From the NCBI GenBank assembly GCA_049603835.1, contig JBMYSZ010000020.1:1-64000 (forward strand): a DNA stretch of 64,000 nt. Reading direction: 5' to 3'. How positions within the stretch are numbered: the stretch's first letter is position 1; every line of letters begins with the position of its first letter. Of this stretch, positions 15,659 through 24,999 are shown piece after piece. The translations under genes and the position numbers were made by a program. The notes under the pieces were generated by a model. It did no database searches, was not told the origin of the DNA, and saw only the letters and a list, made by a program, of their open reading frames with translations. This DNA is from Mangrovicoccus sp049603835 (GTDB taxonomy: Bacteria > Pseudomonadota > Alphaproteobacteria > Rhodobacterales > Rhodobacteraceae).

Positions 15659-18150
15659 GCGACACGCTTTTGCGGCATTGCAGAACTGCTTCCCTCTAAG
15701 GTGAAAAGACCAACCAATTCCTCTAAACGGTGCCCACCTTTGGCTAAATCATCCATGATATCAGCATTGTTATGGGCCAATTGAGCATTTGCCTGAGTTG
15801 TCTGGTCGATTAGCCCCATGGCCCGGGACAAATCTGCAACCCCAAGCGCTTGTTCCCGTCCCGAAGACGCAACAGCTTCGACCAAAGCCGTCACCTCATC
15901 AATCCGGCTGCGCATCTGATCCAATGCATCACCCGTTTCACGCACTTTCTGTGAACTCGACGTTACTTCCTGCACATTCCGACTGATCAGCTCGCCGATT
16001 TGTTTTGACGCATCCGCGCAGCGGCTGGCCAAGCTGCGGACTTCGGTCGCCACGACAGAAAAGCCTTTGCCCGCCTCCCCTGCTCTTGCCGCTTCAACAC
16101 TCGCATTCAAAGCCAATAGATTGGTTTGAAACGCGATTTCTTCGATCACAGAAACGATTTTCGACATTTCATCACTGGCGGACTCGATCTGGCTGATGGC
16201 GCTAATCGCTTCCCCTGCGATAGTGACGCCGCTGCTCGTCTGCTCACGCAGACTTTGCGCCAGATCGCGGCATTTTTCCAGATTTCCAGAATTGCTTTCG
16301 ACCGCTTGCGTCAATTGTTCCGTCGCCGCTGCCGACTCCTCAACCGTAGCGGCCTGTTGTTCAGTTCGTGACTGCAAATCTGTCGTTCCATCCCGCATTC
16401 GGTCAGATGCCTGAACAATGGTTGAGGCTTGGGACTCGATTTCAGAAATCACCTGAGTTAACCGATCCAAAGTGCCATCCAGCGCCATTTGGATTTCCGC
16501 ATAAGCGCCCTCAAACCGCCCTTCCATGCGTTGACGGACATCCCCTTCAGACAAGGCCAGCAAACTCGTGCGAATTTGGTCCATGCCTTCTTGAGCCGAG
16601 GCCGCAATCTGGTTTACCCCCTGAGCCAATTCTTTGATTACACCTTCTTTATCGGCCAAATCCAATCGTTTTTGGAAATCTCCACGGGAAAAAGCCTGAA
16701 CCACTAACGACATATCCTGCACCGCACGAGCTTGCTCCTGGGCTAAGGCCTCCGCATCGGCCTTGGCCGCACGATCCTTGGCGCGTTGTTCATTCACGAC
16801 CGCTTCAACCCGGTCCAAAATTGCATTGGTCCCCTCGGCTAAAGTCTTTACAGCCCCTTCGAAATTGCCTAAGCGCATGCGCACGGATAAGTCGCCCTGC
16901 TCTACCGCATCCGAAACGCGGCGCGATGCTTTTGCCGCATCGGCCAAATCCTCTGCCTCCTTCGCCAAACTCGCCAATTTTTCCTGTTCGCGAGTTTGGA
17001 ATGCAACCAAAGCCCCGGAAATCGCGCGCATTTCCGCCAATTCCCCTTCAGGGATATCGCTATCAATATCGCCTTCTGCCAATGACTGAACCCGGTTGAT
17101 CATTTCGCGCAATTCACGACGCACATGAGTGATCACAAGCGCACTCACCGCGGCAGTTGATCCCAAAATCGCCAGTAGAAAGCCTAGATTATACCAAATC
17201 GCGGCACCAGCTCCCTCGACGGCTAAGTCCATAAAGCGCTGAATTTCAGCCCCGCTCGCCTCTTCTACGCCTTTGATCAGGTTGATTTTTGCGGTGATCG
17301 CATCAAACCAAGCGCCGGCTTCTATTTCCTCGGTGGCTACCGGATCGCCGGAGAGGGCAATTTTTCGGTATTTTGCCACTTCTTGGCTCGCGGGATCGGC
17401 CCGCATATCGGCCAGAACTACGGCCAATTCAGGCCCACCCGCCAGGGAAAAGGCGTCGAATAATGTATCTTGGGTGGATACAAGCTCTGCAAATTTCGCG
17501 GCAACTTTTGCCGGGAAGGCACCATCAGCGGCAAAACCCGCAGCCCCTGTCGCGCGCTCTAACCCAGCCAGATCCTTACCTGCCAGCAAAATTGAATGAC
17601 GCAAAACCGCACCGCTCGCAGCCGAATCACTGATCCGATCCGCCAGGCGCGGCACTAGAGAAATCATCGCATTATTGAGTGCCGTCAGTTGACCAACCGC
17701 TTCAAGCCGCGCGATTGTTTGCAAATCTATTTGAGTTCGCAGGCCCTCTAAGCCGTCCAAAGCTCGCTGTGCCGCATCGATCGCCAAGCGAAACTCGGGG
17801 TTTTTGACCCGCCCCTGGGCCAGATCAAGTTCACGGCGCATTGCCGTGACTTGTTCATCCACAACCTTGCGCTGATCGGTCAATCTATCCTTAAATTTCA
17901 TGCCTTTACTGGCCAAAAATCCGGAACTTGCGCCGCGTTCTTTTTGCACCTCATGGATCAGATCGCCGACCTGGACAGCCCGAGAGGATAACCCCTGATT
18001 GACCTCAACCGCATGTTTTGCTTGCCAGTTTCCCCAAATCTGCTGGGCCGCAAAAACCAATGTTCCCACAGTGGCCAGCGCCCCAATCAAGAGCATAATA
18101 AAGGTGAGCTGCCTATTTTTGAATACAAATGCCACCGGGACCCATCCCAT
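15655..18150 (-). CDS. Methyl-accepting chemotaxis protein with NIT sensor domain
   Basis: 831 aa. A membrane helix near residues 16-36 is followed by a periplasmic nitrate/nitrite-sensing (NIT) domain, recognised by VGDLIHEVQKERGASSGFL near residue 62. A second membrane helix lies around 315-340, then HAMP segments (VQSLAEGDIDSDIPEGEL) and a long helical region with repeated HAMP-like units. The cytoplasmic signalling hairpin has the conserved tip IAFQTNLLALNASVEAARAG. It should bias flagellar motion in response to an anion such as nitrate (family knowledge). No che genes are present here, so it must use a chemosensory system encoded elsewhere. Confidence 0.9.
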   Translation of the reverse strand: MGWVPVAFVFKNRQLTFIMLLIGALATVGTLVFAAQQIWGNWQAKHAVEVNQGLSSRAVQVGDLIHEVQKERGASSGFLASKGMKFKDRLTDQRKVVDEQVTAMRRELDLAQGRVKNPEFRLAIDAAQRALDGLEGLRTQIDLQTIARLEAVGQLTALNNAMISLVPRLADRISDSAASGAVLRHSILLAGKDLAGLERATGAAGFAADGAFPAKVAAKFAELVSTQDTLFDAFSLAGGPELAVVLADMRADPASQEVAKYRKIALSGDPVATEEIEAGAWFDAITAKINLIKGVEEASGAEIQRFMDLAVEGAGAAIWYNLGFLLAILGSTAAVSALVITHVRRELREMINRVQSLAEGDIDSDIPEGELAEMRAISGALVAFQTREQEKLASLAKEAEDLADAAKASRRVSDAVEQGDLSVRMRLGNFEGAVKTLAEGTNAILDRVEAVVNEQRAKDRAAKADAEALAQEQARAVQDMSLVVQAFSRGDFQKRLDLADKEGVIKELAQGVNQIAASAQEGMDQIRTSLLALSEGDVRQRMEGRFEGAYAEIQMALDGTLDRLTQVISEIESQASTIVQASDRMRDGTTDLQSRTEQQAATVEESAAATEQLTQAVESNSGNLEKCRDLAQSLREQTSSGVTIAGEAISAISQIESASDEMSKIVSVIEEIAFQTNLLALNASVEAARAGEAGKGFSVVATEVRSLASRCADASKQIGELISRNVQEVTSSSQKVRETGDALDQMRSRIDEVTALVEAVASSGREQALGVADLSRAMGLIDQTTQANAQLAHNNADIMDDLAKGGHRLEELVGLFTLEGSSSAMPQKRVA

Positions 18151-18369
18151 ATAGACCCAAAACTGATAAGCCTAGCAAAACGGCAAAACCTAAATACCAT
18201 GTTACGTCTCAACCAAAATTACCGCTGATTGTATCTAATAGTCCCGGGAGGTTCGGCAAAGATTCGCCACCCAATCACAAGATTAGCCCGCCGCCCCAAT
18301 GCGTCGCGTTGCATGCAGAAAATTGGTTGGTCAAAAGACCCCAACGACAGCAAAAAACGGAAGAAAATC

Positions 18370-19590
18370 ATGCGTATTGCGGTTCTAGGCGGCGACGGTT
18401 TTGTCGGATGGCCAACGGCACTTCACCTGTCCAATCTTGGTCATGAGGTGCATATTCTCGACAATCTATCCCGTCGTTGGATCGATGCCGAGCTGGGGGT
18501 CCAATCCCTGACCCCGATGGACAGTATCCAAGAGCGGTGCCGGGTCTGGAATGACGTGTCGGGCAATGAGATCAATTTCCATCGCATCGACCTTGCCAAG
18601 GAATATAGCCTTCTGAAAACTTGGCTGGCAGATATGCGCCCCGATGCGGTGATCCATTTCGCCGAGCAGCGCGCCGCACCCTATTCAATGAAGTCGGATC
18701 GGCACAAAGTTTACACTGTCGATAACAATGTGAATGCCACCCATAACCTGTTGACAGCCCTGGTAGAAACCGGGATTGACGCGCATCTTGTACATCTTGG
18801 GACCATGGGTGTTTACGGCTATTCCAGCGTAGGCGCGGCGATCCCCGAAGGCTATCTTGACGTAGAGATCACCAATCTCGAAGGCGAGAAAAAAGAGATG
18901 GAGATCCTCTATCCGACACGCCCAGGCTCGGTCTATCACATGACCAAATCGCTTGATCAGATTTTATTCCAATTTTACGCACAAAATGATGGGCTACGGA
19001 TCACCGATTTGCACCAAGGAATCGTTTGGGGCACCCATACGGACCAAACCCGGCGGCATGAGCAGCTGATCAACCGTTTTGACTATGACGGCGATTATGG
19101 CACTGTTCTTAATCGCTTTTTGATCCAGGCCGCGATTGGTTATCCGCTTACCGTCCATGGTACTGGCGGCCAGACCCGCGCCTTTATCCATCTGCAAGAC
19201 TGTGTGCGCTGCATTGAACTGGCGCTTGGCGATGCCCCAGCGGCAGGAGAGCGGGTGCGGATCTTCAACCAGATGACCGAAACTCACCGGGTTCGCGATC
19301 TAGCTGAAAAAATCGCCACGATGACCGGGGCGGAAGTCGCCTATTTGCCAAATCCGCGCAAAGAAGCCCCGGAAAATGACTTGATCGTGAAAAATGATCA
19401 ATTCCTGGCGCTTGGACTTAATCCGATCACCCTTGCAGATGGTCTTTTGTCAGAAGTGGTTGATGTTGCGAAAAAATACGCCCATCGCGTGGATCGCAAG
19501 CGGGTACCGGCTGTTTCAGCCTGGACCAAGGATATCGCGCAGCGCGTTGAAACAGATCCGGAAGGGAAGCGGCTCAAATCCGTTTCGTGA
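18370..19590 (+). CDS. sqdB: UDP-sulfoquinovose synthase
   Basis: 406 aa from ATG 18370 (RBS GGAAGAAA); the frame is open 47 codons further upstream without similarity. MRIAVLGGDGFVGWPTALHL is the SqdB form of the NAD-binding loop. LGTMGVYG carries the catalytic Thr and SVYHMTKS the YxxxK pair. Length matches SqdB (about 400 aa). It makes UDP-sulfoquinovose from UDP-glucose and sulfite, the head-group donor for the sulfolipid SQDG. It is first in the sqdB-sqdD-sqdC operon, identical in order to R. sphaeroides. Confidence 0.95.
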   Translation: MRIAVLGGDGFVGWPTALHLSNLGHEVHILDNLSRRWIDAELGVQSLTPMDSIQERCRVWNDVSGNEINFHRIDLAKEYSLLKTWLADMRPDAVIHFAEQRAAPYSMKSDRHKVYTVDNNVNATHNLLTALVETGIDAHLVHLGTMGVYGYSSVGAAIPEGYLDVEITNLEGEKKEMEILYPTRPGSVYHMTKSLDQILFQFYAQNDGLRITDLHQGIVWGTHTDQTRRHEQLINRFDYDGDYGTVLNRFLIQAAIGYPLTVHGTGGQTRAFIHLQDCVRCIELALGDAPAAGERVRIFNQMTETHRVRDLAEKIATMTGAEVAYLPNPRKEAPENDLIVKNDQFLALGLNPITLADGLLSEVVDVAKKYAHRVDRKRVPAVSAWTKDIAQRVETDPEGKRLKSVS

Positions 19591-19593
19591 TTT

Positions 19594-20433
19594 ATGCAGC
19601 AATTACAAGCAAATGGGCCGGCGCAAAACAGGGCGGCCTATGTTACCTTGGTTTCCAATGATAACTATATCGGCGGTGCAGAGGCCTTAATCCGCTCCCT
19701 GAAGCTTTCGGGCACGGCGGCGGATCTGGTGGTTATGTTCACAGGCGGGGTTGATCAATCCCGCCTGACCCGTTTGGAAAGCTTAGGGGCCCGGCTGATC
19801 CTCACCGATTTGCTGGATACAAGCGACACGTTCAACGCCGCCCATAGCCGTGATCGGATCCATGGGGATGCGCCTTTTACCAAAGGGGAGAAGCCTAAGT
19901 TCCACACACCACTCGATAATTTCGCGAAACTCCGGCTGTGGCAGCTGACCGAATATCGCGATGCGGTGTTCATCGATGCTGATGCATTAGTGCTGCAAAA
20001 TATCGATAAACTCTTCACTTATCCGGAATTCTGCGCCGCGCCGAATGTGTATGAAAGCCTGCAGGATTTCCACCGGATGAATTCCGGGGTGTTCACAGCC
20101 AAGCCATCTGACGTCACATTTGAGCGCATGATGACCGCGCTTGACCGTCCCGGCCTGTTTTGGCGGCGCACGGATCAGACCTTTCTCAATCAGTTTTTCC
20201 CTGATTGGCATGGTCTACCGGTTTTCTATAATATGCTGCAATATGTGTGGCTTAACATGCCTGAGCTTTGGGCTTGGCGGGAAATCCGGGTGCTGCATTA
20301 CCAATATGAAAAGCCCTGGCAGACCGATCATCCAAAGGCCGAGCAGCTGAAACCGCTGATCGATTTATGGCAGGCCTATCATGGTGACGGGCCGGTGCCA
20401 GTGCTGAGCGAGCTCAAAAACCCATGCGACTAG
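19594..20433 (+). CDS. sqdD: GT8 glycosyltransferase, sulfolipid biosynthesis protein SqdD
   Basis: 279-aa glycogenin-like GT8 enzyme: YVTLVSNDNYIGGAEALIRS at the start, and the metal/nucleotide-binding FIDADALVLQNID near residue 128. MNSGVFTAKPSD near residue 163 is the next GT8 block. In R. sphaeroides the matching gene between sqdB and sqdC is required for sulfolipid formation and is the presumed sulfoquinovosyltransferase. It starts 3 bp after sqdB and overlaps sqdC by 10 bp, so the operon is translationally coupled. Confidence 0.92.
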   Translation: MQQLQANGPAQNRAAYVTLVSNDNYIGGAEALIRSLKLSGTAADLVVMFTGGVDQSRLTRLESLGARLILTDLLDTSDTFNAAHSRDRIHGDAPFTKGEKPKFHTPLDNFAKLRLWQLTEYRDAVFIDADALVLQNIDKLFTYPEFCAAPNVYESLQDFHRMNSGVFTAKPSDVTFERMMTALDRPGLFWRRTDQTFLNQFFPDWHGLPVFYNMLQYVWLNMPELWAWREIRVLHYQYEKPWQTDHPKAEQLKPLIDLWQAYHGDGPVPVLSELKNPCD

Positions 20434-21314
20434 CCATTACCGGCGGCACGGGCTTGGTGGGACGGTTCTTGGTGCAAGAGGCGCTGGCAGCGGGGGACGA
20501 TGTTACCCTGCTCAGCCGCCGCGCGCCGGAGCCTGGATTTTTCGCCGGCCCCGTAGCGCATCTGCTTTATAGCCTGACCGCCCCTGCCCCGATGCTGCAC
20601 GAGTTTGACGCGCTAATCCATTGTTCTTTCGATCATATTCCAGGGCGTTATCGAGGCGGCGAAGGGGATGATCCCGAAGGTTTCCGCCGCGCTAATCTAG
20701 AAGGGAGCCTCACCCTAATCCGCGCCGCCGAAGCGGCGGGGGTGACGCGCTTTGTCTTTCTCTCTTCCCGTGCGGTCTATGGCCGCCAGCCTCCCGGCGC
20801 GCGGCTGCAGGAGGACACGCCTTGCCATCCCAATACGCTTTATGGCGAGGTCAAATTAGCGATTGAGCAAGCGCTTGCCGCCAGTGCGCTGCAAAGCCTA
20901 TCGATCCGCGCCACGGGGGTCTATGGTCCGCCAGGCCCTGGCCAAACCCATAAATGGCAAAGCCTTTTCAATGACTTCGAAGCAGGCGCAGAGATCGCGC
21001 CGCGCCTGGGTTCAGAACTCCATGGCGCGGATTTGGCCCAAGCTTGCCGCCTCGCCCTTCGCGGCGCGCTTGATGATTGGGCGCATGTGAATGCCTCTGA
21101 CCTATTGCTGGACCGACGGGATCTTTTGGCGCAATGGGCCAGCCTCACCAACCAAAAACACCCCCTGCCCCCCGCCGCAGACCCCTGCGAATTCAATGAG
21201 ATGGACTGTTCTCGCCTTCTGGCAGCGGGCTGGCAGCCTCAGGGGCAAGCTGGGTTGGGTCAAACTCTTCGGGATATGGCTCGGACGAAATTGGCTCCTC
21301 CGCCACCAAAATAA
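20424..21314 (+). CDS. sqdC: NAD-dependent epimerase/dehydratase-like protein SqdC
   Basis: 296-aa extended SDR. AITGGTGLVGRFLV is the dinucleotide-binding loop, FLSSRAVYG the catalytic Ser region and LYGEVKLA the YxxxK pair. Position and size identify SqdC of the R. sphaeroides sqdBDC operon, whose loss alters sulfolipid metabolism though its reaction is unsettled. Convergent with the AraC gene downstream; 36 bp separate the two stops and no clear terminator was seen there. Confidence 0.9.
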   Translation: MRLAITGGTGLVGRFLVQEALAAGDDVTLLSRRAPEPGFFAGPVAHLLYSLTAPAPMLHEFDALIHCSFDHIPGRYRGGEGDDPEGFRRANLEGSLTLIRAAEAAGVTRFVFLSSRAVYGRQPPGARLQEDTPCHPNTLYGEVKLAIEQALAASALQSLSIRATGVYGPPGPGQTHKWQSLFNDFEAGAEIAPRLGSELHGADLAQACRLALRGALDDWAHVNASDLLLDRRDLLAQWASLTNQKHPLPPAADPCEFNEMDCSRLLAAGWQPQGQAGLGQTLRDMARTKLAPPPPK

Positions 21315-21350
21315 CCTCGGCGGCTTTCCCAGCTGGCCTCTGTTTGCGCG

Positions 21351-22211
21351 TCACCCGCCGCGACGATAGGCTGAGGGCGGGGCGCCGAAATGGCGGCGGA
21401 AGGCGGCCACAAAGGCCGAAGCCGATGAGTATCCCAAATAAGCCGCCAAAGCGGTGGAGCTTTCGCCCATTTCCAGCCGTTCCAAGGCCTGCATAAACAC
21501 CGCCCGCGCCCGCCAGTCGCGAAAGCTCAGCCCGGTTTCCTCGCTGAAAAGTCGCGCCAAAGTTCGGCTGCTTGTGCCGCTTTTACGGGCCAGATCTTCT
21601 AAGCCGCCGATCTCGCCCGGCGCGTCGAGCAACCGCTCCATCGCGGCCAAAAGCCGGGCATCCCGACCACCAGGCAAGCGCAGATCCGGGCGATCGAGCC
21701 GCCCCATTTCGTCCAGCGCGACCCAGGCCAAACGCCGCGCCTCTGCATGGCTCAGCGTCTCCACCGCGCCGGGGGCCAATCGACGCGCAATCCCGCGCAG
21801 CAGGGGCGAGCCGACCACCACCTCCGGCTGAGACCAGCCCAAGCGCGCCACGAAACGCGGATCAACAAAGAGATGATGGATCTCCACATTGCGCTGACCG
21901 CTTAGCTGATGCGGCATATCCGGCGGGATCCAAATCCCATGTTTGCCGGGCACGAACCACACATCCTCGCCCACGCGCAGCCGCACCACCCCGTCATAAA
22001 CCAAGGTCAGCTGACCGCGCGGATGGGCATGCGGCGCGACCATGCGGCCAGTCTGAAGCTGCGCGATGCGGACCCCAAGCGGGCGGCGCGGATCTTGCAG
22101 AAACCCATCCTTGGGCACGGGATAGATTTCGATTCCGGCCTGTGGTTCCGGCTCTGGACCCGCCTTAGGGCCCATTTCAGATCTTGGCGGAAAATCGACA
22201 TACTTTGGCAT
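21351..22211 (-). CDS. AraC-family regulator with N-terminal cupin
   Basis: 286 aa. A cupin sensor domain (APHAHPRGQLTLVYDG near residue 60, IWIPPDMPHQL near 93) is followed by an AraC DNA-binding domain: LARKSGTSSRTLARLFSEE is the first helix-turn-helix and YLGYSSASAFVAAFRRHFG the second. This class often regulates a divergently encoded transporter, here the SLC13-type permease 76 bp away. The intergenic region holds a 9-bp inverted repeat. Effector unknown. Confidence 0.92.
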   Translation of the reverse strand: MPKYVDFPPRSEMGPKAGPEPEPQAGIEIYPVPKDGFLQDPRRPLGVRIAQLQTGRMVAPHAHPRGQLTLVYDGVVRLRVGEDVWFVPGKHGIWIPPDMPHQLSGQRNVEIHHLFVDPRFVARLGWSQPEVVVGSPLLRGIARRLAPGAVETLSHAEARRLAWVALDEMGRLDRPDLRLPGGRDARLLAAMERLLDAPGEIGGLEDLARKSGTSSRTLARLFSEETGLSFRDWRARAVFMQALERLEMGESSTALAAYLGYSSASAFVAAFRRHFGAPPSAYRRGG

Positions 22212-22243
22212 AATGTCGTTCTAGCGCAAAAATCGCGGCTCGG

Positions 22244-22272
22244 CTAGGGTAAGGTCAGTAGTTTTGCCCTAG
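22244..22272. promoter_or_regulatory. Inverted repeat between AraC regulator and permease
   Basis: CTAGGGTAA at 22244-22252 and TTGCCCTAG at 22264-22272 form 9-bp arms with one mismatch and an 11-bp spacer, just upstream of the permease ribosome site (TTAGGAG). It is a candidate operator for the divergently encoded AraC regulator. Confidence 0.45.
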
Positions 22273-22287
22273 TTCTTAGGAGATCCC

Positions 22288-23661
22288 ATGCCCCCCGCAA
22301 AATTCCTGGTCTTTGCCCTGCTCGCCGGGCTTGGAGCGGCCATTGCCACTGCCCAACCCGCAGCTTTCGGCGAAGGCCAAGCCGCAACTCTGGGCATCAT
22401 TTTTGTGATCATCGGGCTTTGGTCCACTGCGATCTTGCCCAATTATATGGCCAGCTTAGTGCTGTTCTGCGCCCTGTTGATCCCCGGATTGGCGGAGCCC
22501 AGCACAGTCTTTGCCGGCTTCACCTCTACAGCCATGTGGCTGATCGTGGCCGGGTTTGTGATCGGCGCCGCGATCCGAACCACCGGGCTTGGCCAAAGGA
22601 TCGGCGCGGCGGTGGCTCCGCATCTGTCCAAAAGCTATACGGCGCTGATTGCGGGGCTGGTGATCCTTGGGGCGCTGCTGGGCTTTCTCATGCCGTCTTC
22701 CATGGGGCGGGCGACAGTGCTGATGCCCCTGGGACTGGCCCTGGCCGATGCGCTTGGCCTGGCGCCGGGCAGTAAGGGGCGCACTGGGGTGGCGGTGACC
22801 ACGGCCATGGCCGCCACCATGCCGAGCTTTGCGATCCTGCCAGCCAATGTTCCCAATATGGTGCTGATCGGGGCGAGCGAAAATATCCTTGGCATTCATA
22901 TCAGCTATACGGATTACCTGGCGCTGCATTACCCGATTTTGGGGCTAGGCAAGGCCGCGCTGATGACCTGGCTTTTGCTGCGGCTCTTCCCGGTGGATCA
23001 AGAAATCGCGGCCCAAAACAGCGCCGAGCCCGCGCCCCCCTCGCCCGCGCAAACCCGGCTTTTGGTGATGCTGCTGGCGGTGCTGGCGCTTTGGGCCACG
23101 GACCGGATCCATGGGGTTAGTCCGGCTTGGATCGGGCTGGCAGCGGCCACATTATTGCTGATGCCCAGGGTCGGTTTTGTGCGGCCCGATGAGTTCCGCC
23201 AAGCGGTGGATTTCCCGACGCTGCTCTTCATTGGTGGGGTGCTGGCCATGGGCACGGTGGTCAGTGCCAGCGGGCTGGGCGAGACCCTGGCCCCGCTGGT
23301 CATCGGCGCCCTGCCCCTTAGCCCTGGCGCGGATTTCTTGAACTTCATGTCCCTGTCGGTCTTTGCCGCCGCTTCGGGTTTTCTGACCACAATGGCCGGG
23401 CTGCCCGCGGTGCTGACCCCTTTTGCGCCGGACCTGGCCCAGGCCACGGGCTTTAGCACCGAAGCCGCGATGATGACCCAGGTGGTGGGGTTTTCCACGA
23501 TCTTCCTACCCTTCCAAATGCCGCCGCTGATCCTGGCCATGAGCCTGGCGAAAGAACCCGTGCGGCATTTGGGGCGGCCTTTGCTGGCGCTTGGGGCGCT
23601 GACTGTGCTGGTGCTGATGCCGCTTGATTTCTTGTGGTGGAAATTGCTGGGGATGATTTAG
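22288..23661 (+). CDS. SLC13/DASS-type anion permease
   Basis: 457-aa membrane protein with about 11-12 helices arranged as two similar halves, as in the divalent-anion:sodium symporters. FTSTAMWLIVAGFVIGAAI near residue 85 and the FLMPSSMGRATVLMPLGLAL segment near residue 132 match the first substrate-binding half; AASGFLTTMAGLPAVLTPF near residue 370 is the second. Substrates in the family include sulfate, dicarboxylates and citrate; none can be picked here. Good ribosome site (TTAGGAG). A strong terminator lies about 105 bp downstream. Confidence 0.87.
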   Translation: MPPAKFLVFALLAGLGAAIATAQPAAFGEGQAATLGIIFVIIGLWSTAILPNYMASLVLFCALLIPGLAEPSTVFAGFTSTAMWLIVAGFVIGAAIRTTGLGQRIGAAVAPHLSKSYTALIAGLVILGALLGFLMPSSMGRATVLMPLGLALADALGLAPGSKGRTGVAVTTAMAATMPSFAILPANVPNMVLIGASENILGIHISYTDYLALHYPILGLGKAALMTWLLLRLFPVDQEIAAQNSAEPAPPSPAQTRLLVMLLAVLALWATDRIHGVSPAWIGLAAATLLLMPRVGFVRPDEFRQAVDFPTLLFIGGVLAMGTVVSASGLGETLAPLVIGALPLSPGADFLNFMSLSVFAAASGFLTTMAGLPAVLTPFAPDLAQATGFSTEAAMMTQVVGFSTIFLPFQMPPLILAMSLAKEPVRHLGRPLLALGALTVLVLMPLDFLWWKLLGMI

Positions 23662-23705
23662 CCCGCCTTGCAATTGGCGCCAGAGATTGGCCATTGGACA
23701 TAGCG

Positions 23706-23723
23706 GGTAACCCACGGGTTACC
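23706..23723. repeat. parS-like palindrome, copy 1
   Basis: An 18-bp perfect palindrome, GGTAACCC AC GGGTTACC (8-bp arms, 2-bp centre), about 170 bp beyond the 3' end of parB. Two near-identical copies follow, so it is a likely ParB centromere site. Confidence 0.75.
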
Positions 23724-23766
23724 ACGGCAGCACCCGAAACGGCTCGCTTGAAAATGCGCCCATGAA

Positions 23767-23801
23767 AAAACCGCCCTCCAAATCGGGGGCGGTTTTGTTT
23801 T
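23767..23801 (+). terminator. Rho-independent terminator between parS-like sites
   Basis: AAAACCGCCC at 23767-23776 pairs perfectly with GGGCGGTTTT at 23787-23796, followed by GTTTT. The 10-bp stem and flanking A and T runs suit a bidirectional terminator, separating the rightward permease gene from the leftward parAB operon. Confidence 0.85.
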
Positions 23802-23856
23802 GCCAAGTCCTTATGGCAAATCGGCATGGCGGGTCTGAATGGCACGTAAGGCAGGC

Positions 23857-23874
23857 GGCAACCCATGGGTTACC
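23857..23874. repeat. parS-like palindrome, copy 2
   Basis: GGCAACCC AT GGGTTACC, the same 18-bp palindrome as copy 1 with one arm mismatch. It lies 18 bp beyond the parB stop codon. Confidence 0.72.
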
Positions 23875-23892
23875 CGTGCCACAAACCGCAGG

Positions 23893-24996
23893 TTACAGAG
23901 AGGTAATCCGTGGGTTACCCTCCTCTTTCAGGGCCTCTTCGAAAGCACGGATCGCACGGGCCAAACGGTCTTTCGGGATATCGGCAAAGTCGCGCCCCGA
24001 AAGGATCCGGCATTCCCCCTTGCGCGCGGTGACCTTGGTGTCGCCCACATGGAATTCATATTTCTCCTTGGGCGCGCGGGCCTGGCCACCCTCTTTCCGA
24101 CGCGGCGATTTTAGGAACATCTCTAGCACCACCGCCTGGTCATCACGGGTCGCACAGGCCGCCAATTCACGACCCAAAGCTCCCGCACGCTCTGGTGCAG
24201 CTTTCAGCGCCCGGACAATTTCGACACCTTGGTTGCGGGAAATATCTTTGGGCCATTGCAGCGACCCGCCAAGCGCGGTGAGAAGAAAAACAAAGCTGCG
24301 GATATAGCTGCGCTTCATCTTATGAAGGGAGCCATAAAGACGGCCCACCAGCGCCTCTGGATCGCTGTCTTCGACCGCCGGATCCGACGCGGCACGGATC
24401 GCCACTTGCGCCATCTCGGCAAAGGTCAGATCCTCGCGCACAACATTTTCTTCGACCATATCAATATAGCGCGCCATGCGCTGATCGCTCTGATCTTCGG
24501 CCGGTTTCGCAACCCGCGCTGTCACTTTGCCGAACTGGTCCTCGCCAGTTTCCTCATGCAATTGCCGCAGCGCAGTCACCCGGCGCCAGCCTTTTTGCAG
24601 CTGATAGCGACCGGCCTCATCCACAAAGACCTCGATCGGTTCGCGCTGACCGCGACTGCGGATCGAGGATTTCAGCTCGTCCATTTCCTCGGAATTTGCC
24701 ACCGCCTCTAGATCTAAGCGGTCGCGCGGCAGATCATCGGTATAGATCGCATAGACCGACAGGCTTTCCAAAACCCGGCCCTCAGACTGCGCCGCGCGGT
24801 AGGCTTTGGCGTCTTCGGCATTTTGCCGCCGCTGCTCGACTTTCGCTTCTGTGGTTTCCGCCAAGCTTTCGGCAGCCTCGCGCACCGCAGCGCCCATGGG
24901 GCCGACGCTACGATCCCGGCGCGCAGTCGGTGCCTTTGAAGGCGCGGCATCGGGCAGGGGGTCAAAGCCGAATTTGTTCTTATTCTTGCCGGCCAT
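23893..24996 (-). CDS. parB: Plasmid partition protein ParB/RepB-like
   Basis: 367 aa. A basic, disordered N-terminus of about 70 residues precedes the ParB N-terminal nuclease-like domain (ELKSSIRSRGQREPIEVFVD near residue 110, LQKGWRRVTALRQLHEE near 133). The helix-turn-helix region follows (YIDMVEENVVREDLTFAEMA near 177, then SLHKMKRSYIRSFVFLL). It should bind the 18-bp palindromes at its own 3' end and work with ParA to segregate the replicon. It starts 3 bp after parA. Relatives are the ParB proteins of RepABC and DnaA-like plasmids of Rhodobacteraceae. Confidence 0.93.
   Translation of the reverse strand: MAGKNKNKFGFDPLPDAAPSKAPTARRDRSVGPMGAAVREAAESLAETTEAKVEQRRQNAEDAKAYRAAQSEGRVLESLSVYAIYTDDLPRDRLDLEAVANSEEMDELKSSIRSRGQREPIEVFVDEAGRYQLQKGWRRVTALRQLHEETGEDQFGKVTARVAKPAEDQSDQRMARYIDMVEENVVREDLTFAEMAQVAIRAASDPAVEDSDPEALVGRLYGSLHKMKRSYIRSFVFLLTALGGSLQWPKDISRNQGVEIVRALKAAPERAGALGRELAACATRDDQAVVLEMFLKSPRRKEGGQARAPKEKYEFHVGDTKVTARKGECRILSGRDFADIPKDRLARAIRAFEEALKEEGNPRITSL
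23902..23919. repeat. parS-like palindrome, copy 3, inside parB
   Basis: GGTAATCC GT GGGTTACC, one mismatch from copy 1. It lies within the last codons of parB, where it encodes GNPRIT, so the site has shaped the protein C-terminus. Confidence 0.7.
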
Positions 24997-24999
24997 TTA

